From Setaria digitata (Eukaryota; Nematoda; Chromadorea; Rhabditida; Setariidae), in NCBI GenBank assembly GCA_003640385.1, contig RCAB01000422.1:1-55291 (forward strand): a stretch of 55,291 nt of DNA. The letters run 5' to 3'. Position numbers and translations under genes: made by a program. This document shows positions 13,223 through 23,749 of the stretch, in pieces. The notes under the pieces were generated by a model that was not told where the DNA came from, searched no databases, and saw only the letters and a program-made list of their open reading frames with translations. How positions within the stretch are numbered: position 1 is the stretch's first letter; every line of letters begins with the position of its first letter.

Positions 13223-14605
13223 TTTATATGCATATGTATATATGTATTTAATTAAATCTAGTACTGGCGTATCTACTCTGTAGGGGAAAAAACTAATTAG
13301 AAAAATGATCTGCTCACAAATCAGACCTTGACTACATGCATGTGATTATAAACACATGCACATGCCGAACCCAAAACAATCAGGTATAATTAATACGAAA
13401 TTCATTATCTTGATCTCTACGGTTATTATTAAAATTAATGCCGCAGCTCAGTTTCAACATAGGTAATCATAGCCTTGTAAATCAGTTGGATTTTTTAGCA
13501 GTGATATGCGAGGTAGGATTGAGCATGAAGCGAGGGAAGGCAAAAGAAAATCAAACGGCATAACTGTAGTAACACTTTAATACACTTTAAAAGTGAAATT
13601 TCGACAATAGTACATGGAAATTCTCAGCTGTCTAAACCATTCATAAATTTTCACCAGTCTATATAACAATGAACAAAAATCTCTCAAACTAATATAAACC
13701 AAACTTACAAAATTGTGGAAGGCCTTTGAGTAGCACCTGATGAAAAGATGCAACCCAAACAACACTGCAAACGTATTGCTTTCGACCTGTAAATAACTGA
13801 GAAAACTCAAATCTTATTTTATAGCTACATCTGATCGAAACAACAATGAGAGACCATACTTTTCAATGGTTCGATTGGATGACCTTTTCATAAAAACTGC
13901 TATAGTATTTTCTTCCTAAATTATACTTAGAACTGCTCTTAAGACGTAACCTGGAGACTGATGAGGAATTTAAAGACAACAGGAAATAAAGGTTTATCAT
14001 GTAAAAGGGCTAGATAACCTCGCAGAAAAAGCATGGCATGATGTGATAAATATGTAATCATAAAATAAGAAGCAATAAATAGTTGCCATCTGGCAAACAG
14101 CAGAAGATGGCAAAAAGATACAAACGAATCAAATGTGTGTTTTCAGAAGGAGCATTACGCAATTATGTGGAATCAAAATAGCTGATATTAGTTTATAAGT
14201 CCTGCAATAAAACTGATGAGAAATACTACATGCTTTTTTTGTCTGGAATGATCCTCTGCATGTATAACACATTATATTTACTGTGGAGAGAAGTTAAAAG
14301 TTGGAATACTCATGTGACCTACTAATTCCATTACAGTCGAAATGAAAAATCTAGTGAATCGACTTTTCTTATGATAATATGCCCAATGAATCATCCATTT
14401 AAAACACAAGAAGTTCATTAATTAAGCTATTGAGAGTTCCCTACAACATCTACAATTTAAAATCAGGTAATACCTGTCTTGACAATTATCACTGTTTTGT
14501 TTAATCTTTACAAGCAAAAACAAACAGAAGGATTTACTCCACAATATCCCCCTATAAATGAATGCAAATCGTTAAAAATCCCACTTTCCTGAGTTATCTT
14601 AGTGA

Positions 14606-14725
14606 TTTAAAAAAAAAAAAATATTGCCGAGGCACAAATAATAAATGAACTAAACATCTACANTTTAAAAAAAAAAAAAAAAAAATATTGCCGAGGCACA
14701 AATAATAAATGAACTAAACATCTAC
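14606..14725. repeat. N-flanked 58-base duplication (probable assembly overlap)
   Basis: Sequence ending in 'gaactaaacatctaca' is present before the N at 14663 and again after it. The copies differ only in the length of an internal A run, the typical place for a contig to break. Confidence 0.88.
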
Positions 14726-15078
14726 ATAATTGTAAACATAAACAGCTTATATAAAGCATAAAGTATTCAATCATATTGCAAAAAAAAAAAAAAAAAAGAA
14801 GAAAAAAAGAAAAACCCAAGTCACGAGAGGAATTAACAGCCTAATGGGCCGAACAACGACGACAAACTCTCATCGCCCAAAAAATTACGCGGTAAAGAAA
14901 GCGACTAAAAATAACGCAGCCGATCGAGCGACAATTGCAGTTCGCTTGTTGGGTACTATTGACAATTGTTATATCTGCTCCTACAAGGAAGAAAATATTC
15001 AGCGGAAAGCAGTAATGATCATCATTCAGGAAATGACAGGTGAAGAATCATCATGTTGTGCTTCTTTTTGTTTTAACA

Positions 15079-15180
15079 CTTACATCAACATACTTCTAAC
15101 ATCCACGCCAACATATTTTTTACACTTACGTCAGTGTACTTTTGACACGTACGTTTCATTTCGGAACAGTACGAGCAAAC
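15079..15180. repeat. Short imperfect tandem repeats of about 23 bases
   Basis: Units beginning 'acacttac' or 'acacgtac' recur about every 23 bases ('acttacatcaacatacttct', 'acatccacgccaacatattt', 'acacttacgtcagtgtactt', 'acacgtacg'). The match is loose. They overlap the end of an open frame at 14844-15185, which I do not accept as a gene. Confidence 0.4.
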
Positions 15181-16093
15181 ATTGATTACTGTACTTCCCT
15201 TTTCACGTGTATGTTGGATTATGATTTTACGCTATAGAAAAGAAAAAAAAAAAAAACGTGAATGATATGACTTGCATAAATTATTCTTTGGATGATATTG
15301 TGAAAAAAAGAAAAAAAAAATTTAGTATTTGAAGACGAAGAAAAAGTTAATAAGAATTATTGCCAAATGAACAAACTAACAGTGAACCAGATGATGGATA
15401 AATAGATGAAAAGAGATGATCATTGTTAATTGATATCTGATATGAACAAAGTCTGCTATATACCTTTTGTTCAATCAGGATCACTGAACAGATTCAATCT
15501 TCTGATCAGCTCTTATCATCAAATCTTATCATCAAATTCATTCTGCTTTTGAAACAAGTAGGTTACCCAGTTACTCATAATCTTTCTCTTTATTCCTAAT
15601 CAGCATCTTTATCACACCGTTATCACATTTTTTTTTATCACGATTTTAGTGTCCACTAATATTTCTGTTTCTTTTTAAAATTTGTTAAGCATACACTACT
15701 TTTAGACGACGATAATCATATGTATTTAGATATAAACCTTTTTACAATTTATTCAGTTTGTGAAATGAAATCGAGATTTTGCCATCGTTATCATACTCTT
15801 TATCACAACAATGTTATCAATTACTGATTCTTTTGATTGTTGCTTCTCGAAGTATGGTAAAGAGAGAGTTGATATATGAACTAATCGTTACGATTTATCA
15901 GCAACAAAAATAGCATGGGAAATTATCTCACGATTTATCGGAAAAATCAGAATTTTCAGCAAAGTAAAATCCGGAAAATTTCAATTTATTGCTTCGCTAT
16001 AATTGTGATCATATGATTTTTTTTTTTTTGATCAATAAGTGATCTATATGTTCTGATACGCTATCATTTTGGTGTCTATTCAATGGATATATT

Positions 16094-16686
16094 TTCGCTA
16101 CTGTACAGCAGATGTAACAAACCACTTGTTGGCAATTACTCTTTTGAACAATCATTTAATTTCAAATCTTTTTTGATGATATTTTTCTGTTTTTTTCTTT
16201 TTTTTTTTCATTCATTTTTTAAAATTTATTGAGGAACTGTTGCACCACTTATTCCAGACGTTCATTTTTTGATGAAATATATTTTCAGGATAAATCAAAT
16301 CAGGCTTCTGCTCTCAGGAGATAGTAAGTACCGTATGAAATCATCTGTGATTAGTTTCTTCTTAAAAAAAAAAGAATGACAAGGCTAAATGTGACATCAT
16401 GAATATCATAGCATTCTAATCTCTCTAAAACATTTGGATATCATATCATCTCAAATATTTTTCAAAGATTTCGCTACTGTATGCTAAATAAAACAACCAC
16501 CTGTCAAACAACAGTCACTCTTTTTCTTTTGTCTTTTTGGCAACCGTTTATTTTTAGATCTTAAATTTACACCTTTTTTTTTTTTTTTTTTTTTTAATAG
16601 TGCTTTTCCGTTTTTTCAGTCATTTTTAAAAAATATTATATTAATAAACCATTTGCACTATTTATTCCAATCGTTTATTTTCAGAT
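16094..16686. repeat. Diverged direct duplication, about 190-base units
   Basis: Both copies start with TTCGCTACTGTA (16094 and 16470). Both go on through 'aacaa/aacc-acctgt', an ACTCTTTT block, a long T tract, 'cattttttaaaa', and end with 'cactatttattcca' or 'cacttattccag' followed by 'cgttcattttttgatg' or 'cgtttattttcagatg'. The start offset is 376 bases and the end offset about 413, because the T tract is longer in the second copy. They are too diverged to be an assembly fault. Confidence 0.65.
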
Positions 16687-18984
16687 GCATATATTACTAA
16701 TATTGTTTATTATTAAGTATCAGATTTCAACAATTTCTTTTTTACACCTTTGGATAAAAGTTTTTTATTTTCTAAGTTTTGTTAACTTACTGAATTTTTG
16801 GCGCTTTCATATATTATTGTTCTTTATTTTTCATTTGAAATACAGTAGCATTATTCTATTCTCTCCTTCTTCTCCCTAATTAGTATAACTTTGCTAATTG
16901 ATCAGTACTGCAGACCAAGTTTCGTATTCGCAAGAAAGAAAATTACTATTCAATCGGTTGTTTGCTCACTAAAGCACTCTACTGTGCTTTTATTTGCACT
17001 GCAATTAAAACGAATTACCATCTGGTCTTATTTCAAATATTTTCACAAAATTATGCTTACTTTTATAAAAAGACGAAAAAGTGGTCAGTTATCTTTGTCT
17101 AAAAAAAGATTTTGTTTGAATAAGAAACGATTATACCAAGTAAGATGAATCTTACATCTGTTTTATTTTTTGGAAATTAAAATTCTTGCACGAATTTGCA
17201 AAATTGATTCTTTCGTTAATAAAATTTACTAAATTTAATTAATGTGTGCAGAAAAAAAAAAACGAAATATTTTAAGCACTTTATTTAAATTATTTTTTTT
17301 TTAAATAATTTTTAAATCATAAGGCTTAATAGAAGTTAGAGTTAGATGATAGAAGAACCAATTTTAATACGGAGTAGTTAACTATCAGTTAATTCCATCT
17401 CATCACCACTTATCATTTATCACCTGCCTTATCAATTACCAGATTTTAACTTATCTTTTCAAATCATCGTTTATTCGAACTAAATTTAAGAATTCTTATC
17501 GGAACTTTCAGCAATAATCAGAGTACCAAGAATAAAATATTCCAGTATTCCGTGTTATTATGTATCTTCATTTTACTTTAAATTCATTTAAATGATTTCC
17601 CATTTCGACATTTCCGATTTTTGATTCTCAAATCAAAAACGTTTCTTTTCTCGATTAATTAACATCAAAAAATTAGCGTGACGAATGAATGCTACACTAA
17701 GGCAAGTGCAGCAACTGAATATTCAAAGAAAAGGAAATTGAAAATGAGAAGGCAAAAAAAAATGGATTATAAATTTTCTTTTTTTTTCTTTTTTGAAAAA
17801 TTCTTTCCTACAGCTAAAAAGTATATTTTGCACCACCTATAGACATCGTAGCTAGAATTACAATATATCATTTATGATAAATAATTATTTTTTTAAAATA
17901 AAAATTTCATACAGAAAGGTGATCTTTTTAGTGCAACTGAAATATTTTGATTTTAATTTAAAATTTTCACCTTCTTTTGCACACTCATTTAACAGCCGTT
18001 TCATTGGATGGTGATAAAATTTTTGAATCGCAATATTTGAAGCCAAAAAAAAAGGGAATATTTTTTGAGGAAATTCAAAAAAAAAAAATGGCAAATTCTT
18101 AGCGGGCACTGAAATTTACTGAAACAATGAGAAAATAAAGGGTGATGTAAAAAGAAAAAAAAAAAATGAAAAAAAAAAGAATTGGTATAATATGAATTTT
18201 TTTTCAATGAAAATTCAATAATTAATTGAGCAAAATTCGAAAAAGTTGCTGACTAACCAACATGACCGCTTTTTGAATAATTTGCTCTTGTAATTATTAT
18301 TTGAACTTTTATACATTTATTTAATAATTTGATTATTTAGTAAACAGTAAAGTAAAAAATCAAATTTTTAAGCAATTTAATTTAACAGACAGCAAATGTA
18401 ATGGCAAACTACTGAGTTTCGAAAACATCTTAGATTGCTCTTGTCAAATTCAAAGTAATAATTTGATAATTTGCAAAAAAAAAGTTTCGTTGCAATATTT
18501 ATCCTGGTAAAAAGATTGCTAGCAACATTAATTATAGTCAATTTATTCTAAAATTAAAAAAAAAAAAACCTTCTGCTCAAGTTTCTTGTCAAAAAAAAAA
18601 AGGGATTCAAAAAAGGGAAATTCGCAACTCATTTTCATTTTCATTCTTTTTTTTTTTTTTCTTTTTGCTGAAATTAGAAGCCACAAAATAAGGAATAGAA
18701 CTTTTATCTCCTTGCATACATTTATGATCAATTAACTTGAAATTAATTAGTTTTGGAGTGGATAGGAATATTTCATTTTACTAATATCAAACAAGTTTGT
18801 TAGGTATGTGAAACTCGTAAATTTAAAAGCAAATGATCTCTTGTTAGCCTAATTTAATATATCACCTATCAACTTTTATCTTTTAAAGCAATCATTAACA
18901 TTTTAGCTAGTTTATTTATTTATTTTTTTCATTTATGAATGAAGTTTTTCAAATATATATATATAAAAAAAATAGCACAAAAGC

Positions 18985-18987
<3 letters not shown>

Positions 18988-19035
<48 letters not shown>
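18988..19035. repeat. 48-base poly(A) run
   Basis: An uninterrupted run of A followed by A-rich sequence. It is the longest homopolymer in the window. A retroposed poly(A) tail is possible, but I see no element body beside it and no target-site duplication. Confidence 0.95.
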
Positions 19036-19037
<2 letters not shown>

Positions 19038-19340
19038 AAAAGAAGCAAGAAAATGTGTAAAATTCTTAATATATTTCAATTTATATTCTAGCATCATGTT
19101 TATTATGACCAATATTGGAATATATACGGGCTCTTTTCATCGTATTGCTTATTCATACTATTCCGGATTTCGAAAGCCGAATTAATTTCACGTTTATGGT
19201 ACTTCAGTATACATTCTAAAATTATTATAAGAGATGTTTGGTGGATAGATTTTTTTTCATTTCAATCACTTTTTCATTTTCCCAAAATATAAGAGTGATT
19301 TTAAAGAATTTGTTAAATTTTAATTTTGGTAAGTGTTAAA

Positions 19341-19346
19341 TTTATT
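19341..19346 (-). terminator. Polyadenylation signal of the orphan gene
   Basis: TTTATT on the plus strand is AATAAA on the minus strand, 126 bases beyond the TAG stop at 19472-19474. Confidence 0.45.
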
Positions 19347-19471
19347 AAACTGTTAAAAAAAAAAAAAAAAACAACTGTTGCTTGTTACTTTGCTATGCAA
19401 AATATAACTTACCTTGCCAATAAAATGACAATCTAATAATATCATTTCAGCAATATGTTGCTTATTCACTT

Positions 19472-22400
19472 CTAGTTTTGCTGATAGACTGCTGAAAATG
19501 ATTCTTGACGTGACGGATAATTTGATGTCAAGCGAGTGGATTCTGATTTCGACGTCAGAGATGATTCGGTTGAATTTATTTGGATCGAATTCACTCGATA
19601 CAATCGTCTTCGTGTTGCAATATTGCGCTGAAAAAAAAAAAAAAAAAAAAGGAAAATTCTTAACAGCGAAACATATATTAGGCAAAGTTTAACTGTGATA
19701 TGATAAGAATTCGAATCCGTTAAATGATTCGCTAAGCAGAAGAAAAAAATAATAATCGTGAGATTCAATTATTACGAATTCACTTAGCAGCAGTGCTTTC
19801 TTTTTTTTTTTTATCATAATGGAATGCATTACTGATGAAATATTCATTTGATCCTCAAATTTGATGATTTAATTTATCAATATGCAAAATTTTGAAAAAT
19901 CATTTTATCATTTTGCTACAATTATCACATTTATTCAAATATTTAATAGATTACAAAAGAAACAAAAAGAAAAAAAAAAAAAAAAAAAGAAAAATTGAAA
20001 GCATTAAGGAATCTGAATGCCTGTAAAGTCGCATTTTAAGCAATAATTATAATTAGTCATTTCAGTAGCAGAATAAATTATCAAATATAAATTTTTTTAT
20101 ATGCGAATTGAAAAGATAGTAGTAACATTTTTCAGCTTTAATTTTACCTGTTCAGGAGTGCTTCTTTGATTATAACTAGTTGATATTTGAGTAATTTGTA
20201 GCTTTTCCGGATTCTCCTCTTTCATCATTCGTTTTACTGACTGTGGAATAATAATTCCAAGATCTGGACAATTAATTCTTAATTATTTCACTCATTTTCT
20301 AAGAAACTTTACAGCTTCCGTGCAGTTCTTGAATAACTAAAGCTTCTATTTACAATTCTTGAATAATCCAGAAATTTTCATGATAAAATTTTTATTCACT
20401 TGATCTTCCTCCCTCTCCCTTTCTCTCTCTCTCTCTTTCTTTCTTTCATTTTCACTTTTGCATTCGTAACAAGGTTTTTGCTAAAGCTCGCAAGGACGGA
20501 AATTCTTTTCTTTATCAATCCTGATNCTTTCCACTTTTGCATTCGTAATAATAAGAGGTTTTTGCTAAAGCTCGCAAGGACGGAAATTCTTTTCTTTATC
20601 AATCCTGATATTACTAATATTCTGATATCACTGATAATTCATTACTTCTGACAAGTGAGTTGAATGCTTGTTTTTACCTTCAACAGCATCAATATTTGCA
20701 TTAAGAAATGATAATATTTCGCGTTCCTTCTCATTTAAACAATATGAATGAATTCCAGCTGTCCTTCTGAAGCCATATCCTACAGAATCTCTTTCACTTT
20801 CCACATACACTTCATCTGTTTCTAATTCTTCCATTCTGTCATCATCAAATGATTGTAATTTGTGAATCTAAAAAAGAAAAAAAAAAAAAATCAAAAACTT
20901 TTATCAGAGATAATTTTTGAGCAGATTGAATGTTATGATAGGAAGATGGTGATCTGACAAATTACCTGTTACATTTATCATTTTTGACCACAAGAAAAAA
21001 GTGGGAATGAAATTGGTGTAATTGTTCCATTATCAGCTCAAATCAGTTTTAAAATTTGATAATACTCAAAATTAAACATCAGTTAATTCTTACAGACAAA
21101 ATAAGTACAAATCAAATTTTCAATTAACTGAAAAAAAAAAAAAACCTTTCCTTATATCCTTTCGATAAAGGTTGAATTTCAACAGCAAAATGAGTAACTT
21201 CTGGTATATTTTCATGATTTTGTTGAAGTGTTGCCTCATCATAACAGATAGGTTTATAACATTTATTAATCTCTAAAATTTAATTTAATTTAAAGTTAGC
21301 ATTTACTGATTGTATTGATAAATTTGTGATTTTAATCGTTCTTTCTCGTACTAACGTAGAAAAATGAGGAACTTCTGTAAAAGATTAATTAGGTGTAAAA
21401 AAAAAAAAATAATTAAGCAAGCTTTTCTTTCGTTTTAATTTTTCTAGGTAATTTTTTTTTTTTTTTTCGCTAAACTAAACATATAGAGAAGATCGCGCAA
21501 ATTAAATTGCTAGCTTAATCGTTGACAATTATCACAAATGATTAAACGGCTATCAAAAATGATTTTGTGAAGTGTTAGATGATAACAATGATAACAATAA
21601 AACATGTTTTAACCATTGTTTTCTATTTCGATAATATCAAGCCGTCAATAATTATTGCATTTATTTGTGACCTTTTATGATAAGCCCATTTTCAAAAAGT
21701 TTCCGTGTTTCGGTTGAATTAGCAATCGAATCGCGAATGATATTTTCCCTTATCATTTTTCGATCATACCATGGCTTATGATCCAATTGTAGCACATTGG
21801 AATGCATTGAATTAATTTCCTCGATATTGGAATTGCTTGAACTCATTTTTTTGGACTTGGAATTGATTAAATTAATCCGATCATTCTGATCATATATCGT
21901 ATCATTTGCTGCAGATAATACGTTTCTACGATCTAATTCTTCCTAAATTTTATTTTATATATATATATTAAAAAATTATATATATATTATATATATATAA
22001 AATATATATATATAATATATATATAAATACCTCTCTTACTCTTTCCCAGATAAAAACCTATTTGCTTTGCAAATTTTCTAGAAAAAGTATCCTTATTTGT
22101 ACTTAATTTTTTAAGGTTATGATTAAAATAATAAATTCCTACACTTCCACGCTAAAGTAATTAATTTGAAATCGATTTTACACGTTGTTTACAAAGTTAT
22201 AATACTAAAAATACTTTATTTATTTTAGTATTTCGTTGCATTTTGAAACAATTTGTGGATAAACTGTTATCAACTGGAACTGATATATTATCGGTGGTAA
22301 CTATCAGTGATGCCGTCAAAGCATCACATGAACGCCATCGTGGGAACTGATAACAATGTGAATGTTTGGGCAAAAAGATTCGTTTCTGAAAAATTTGAGA

Positions 22401-23749
22401 AAAGGAAAATCAAAAAAAAAAAAAAGTTAAAAAGGTGAAAAAAAAAAGCGCAAAAAGATTCAAAATTACTTGAAGTTTTTCCGGAAGTTGGTCGTAAAAA
22501 AAAACCTTATTTTTCTCTGCTACATATTTTTCCCATTGTTTTATCATATTTGCAACATCACCTGTTGAATTAATTGAAACTTCAGGTGCTACTAATTGGC
22601 TAAGTTTTGAACAGTCATTATCCGAAAATTTCGGGGAATCTGAATCTGAAAACAAGAAGAAGACTTTCCTATTTTTTTTATTCTACTTGCATTAAAACAT
22701 CGCTATTTTTTTTATTAAATTTAGCAATTTTCAAAATAAATAAAATTTACTTTATAAATGAATACTTTTAAATTCATTAATTTATTTCAATGGGCAATGA
22801 AAGGACAAGAGTTTAGTGCAAAATTTCAAGATAAGTAAACAAGTATAAAAATCCCTTTAAACATAATAATAATAAATTTTACTGACTAATTATTTGATTT
22901 TGAATTTCTTAATGATACTAAAAAGACATGTTAGTTATAGTTAAAAAGTAATTCCCTAGATCATATGATATTGACTAGTGTCAAGAATCTTTACATAGTT
23001 AATTTCAGGTGAATTTTATGATGCTGATTAATTTAGGATGAGCTTTGCAATATTTCAAGGTAAAGTTACGATATCTATAAAAAAAATAAAATTACAAAAT
23101 CAAGATATTTGTTAGTTTTTAGACTGAATTTTTTTAAATGTATTTAGAAAATGATTTCTTTTTTTTTTTTTTTTTTAATTGTTAACAAATAGCTTACATT
23201 AATTTAGGATGAGCTTTGTAATCTTTCAGGATTAAGTCACAAAACTGCTATAGTAGCTTAAAAAAAAAATTATTTAAATATTTTTTTTTTTTTTTTCAAA
23301 TACTTTATTTACTGTGAAAATTTCATTTTAGTGTTGGTGTAATGAAGAAGTATAGCAATTTTGATCAATATATATTATATTAAAAATATTAATTCTTCTG
23401 CTACTGCTCCTGATAATTTTATTTATTGGTAATATGGTTAATAAGATTAATATTTGTTAAGCGTGAAATATGATGAGCTCTAAATTTCGTAATTCCAGTT
23501 ACACTTAACTGCAGGAAAAAAAAAAAAAAAAAACTATAAGGCATAATTAATGCAAAATTATCACTGATAATGGTTGATAATAAAATTGATTTAGATTTGT
23601 ACCTGAAATAACAGAATCCCAATATTTCTCGTATGATGATGATACATCAAAATCTGACGTAATCGAAGATCCATAAGGCTCGTATCTCAACGAAATGCAT
23701 TCATCGGATTTATCGTCATCGTCAGGAAAAGAATCCACTTTGTTGTTGC
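19472..23749 (-). CDS. Uncharacterised Ser/Asn/charged-rich protein, 5' end missing (9 exons)
   Basis: I do not recognise this protein. Exons with canonical splice sites and matching phase: 23749-23603, 22645-22470, 22385-22215, 22151-22031, 21932-21672, 21272-21146, 20835-20678, 20263-20148, 19627-19472 (TAG stop), about 476 residues. The first exon enters one base into a codon with no in-frame ATG, so at least one 5' exon is missing; a tiny ATG exon near 24020 with donor 'gttagc' fits in phase but is weak. Content: an acidic run (Asp-rich, 'FPDDDDKSDE') at the N-terminus, an 'IKQWEKYV' stretch, a basic middle, 'HKPWYDRKMIREN', and a Ser/Thr/Arg-rich C-terminus. No signal peptide, membrane span or known domain is visible, and it is probably largely disordered. 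The acceptor at 21932 is the internal 'gaattag', because the nearer 'aatttag' meets a stop. It might be the 3' part of the Ig gene upstream, but no linking exon was found. Confidence 0.6.
20453..20609. repeat. N-flanked duplication in an intron of the orphan gene
   Basis: Sequence from 'cacttttgcattcgtaa' to 'tttatcaatcctgat' occurs before (20453-20525) and after (20531-20609) the N at 20526. One copy has 'gtaacaagg' where the other has 'gtaataataagagg', so two alleles may have been joined. It lies in the intron between the exons ending at 20678 and starting at 20263, so the protein is unaffected. Confidence 0.85.
21307..21374 (-). other. Candidate alternative exon of the orphan gene
   Basis: A 68-base frame between an acceptor 'tttacag' (exon start 21374) and donor 'gtaaat' encodes 23 residues beginning Glu-Val-Pro-His-Phe. 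It accepts phase 1 from the exon ending at 21672 and leaves in phase 0. Phase 0 fits only the longer form of the next exon, starting at 20867 after 'ctttttttag'. The standard exon 21272-21146 leaves in phase 2 and fits only the shorter form starting at 20835. The standard exon contains a similar Glu-Val-Thr-His-Phe motif. This looks like a mutually exclusive pair but is inference. Confidence 0.4.
21956..22028. repeat. AT microsatellite in an intron of the orphan gene
   Basis: Almost pure alternating TA interrupted by short A and T runs, immediately after the donor of the exon ending at 22031. Highly self-complementary. No other signal is visible. Confidence 0.85.

Larger units (their letters stand above)
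12880..19340. other. Intergenic spacer between vigilin and the orphan gene
   Basis: No gene can be supported. The spacer contains an inverted repeat with a TA loop (13151-13222), an N-flanked duplication (14606-14725), a G+C-richer block at about 14830-15190 with short imperfect repeats, a diverged direct repeat (16094-16686) and a 48-base A run (18988-19035). A 113-codon open frame at 14844-15185 has no recognisable domain. It may include the promoter of vigilin. Confidence 0.5.

Noticed and set aside
13059..13283. 74-codon plus-strand frame with an Ile-Tyr repeat
   Set aside because: Produced by translation of the (TA)n microsatellite.
13734..13800. Minus-strand segment between 'tttacag' and 'cag|gtgcta' that looks like an exon
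   Set aside because: It could be a 5' UTR exon of vigilin, but the vigilin leader already has a nearer acceptor and nothing else supports it.
14844..15185. 113-codon open frame on the plus strand
   Set aside because: No recognisable domain, no splice context and poor amino-acid pattern; it overlaps imperfect repeats. Kept only as a finding about composition.
16685..17148. Two hydrophobic or basic open frames on the plus strand
   Set aside because: Composition (Phe, Ile, Leu, Lys) is what random AT-rich DNA yields; no splice sites or homology.
18988..19035. Poly(A) tail of a retroposed element
   Set aside because: No adjacent element body, reverse-transcriptase remnant or target-site duplication visible.
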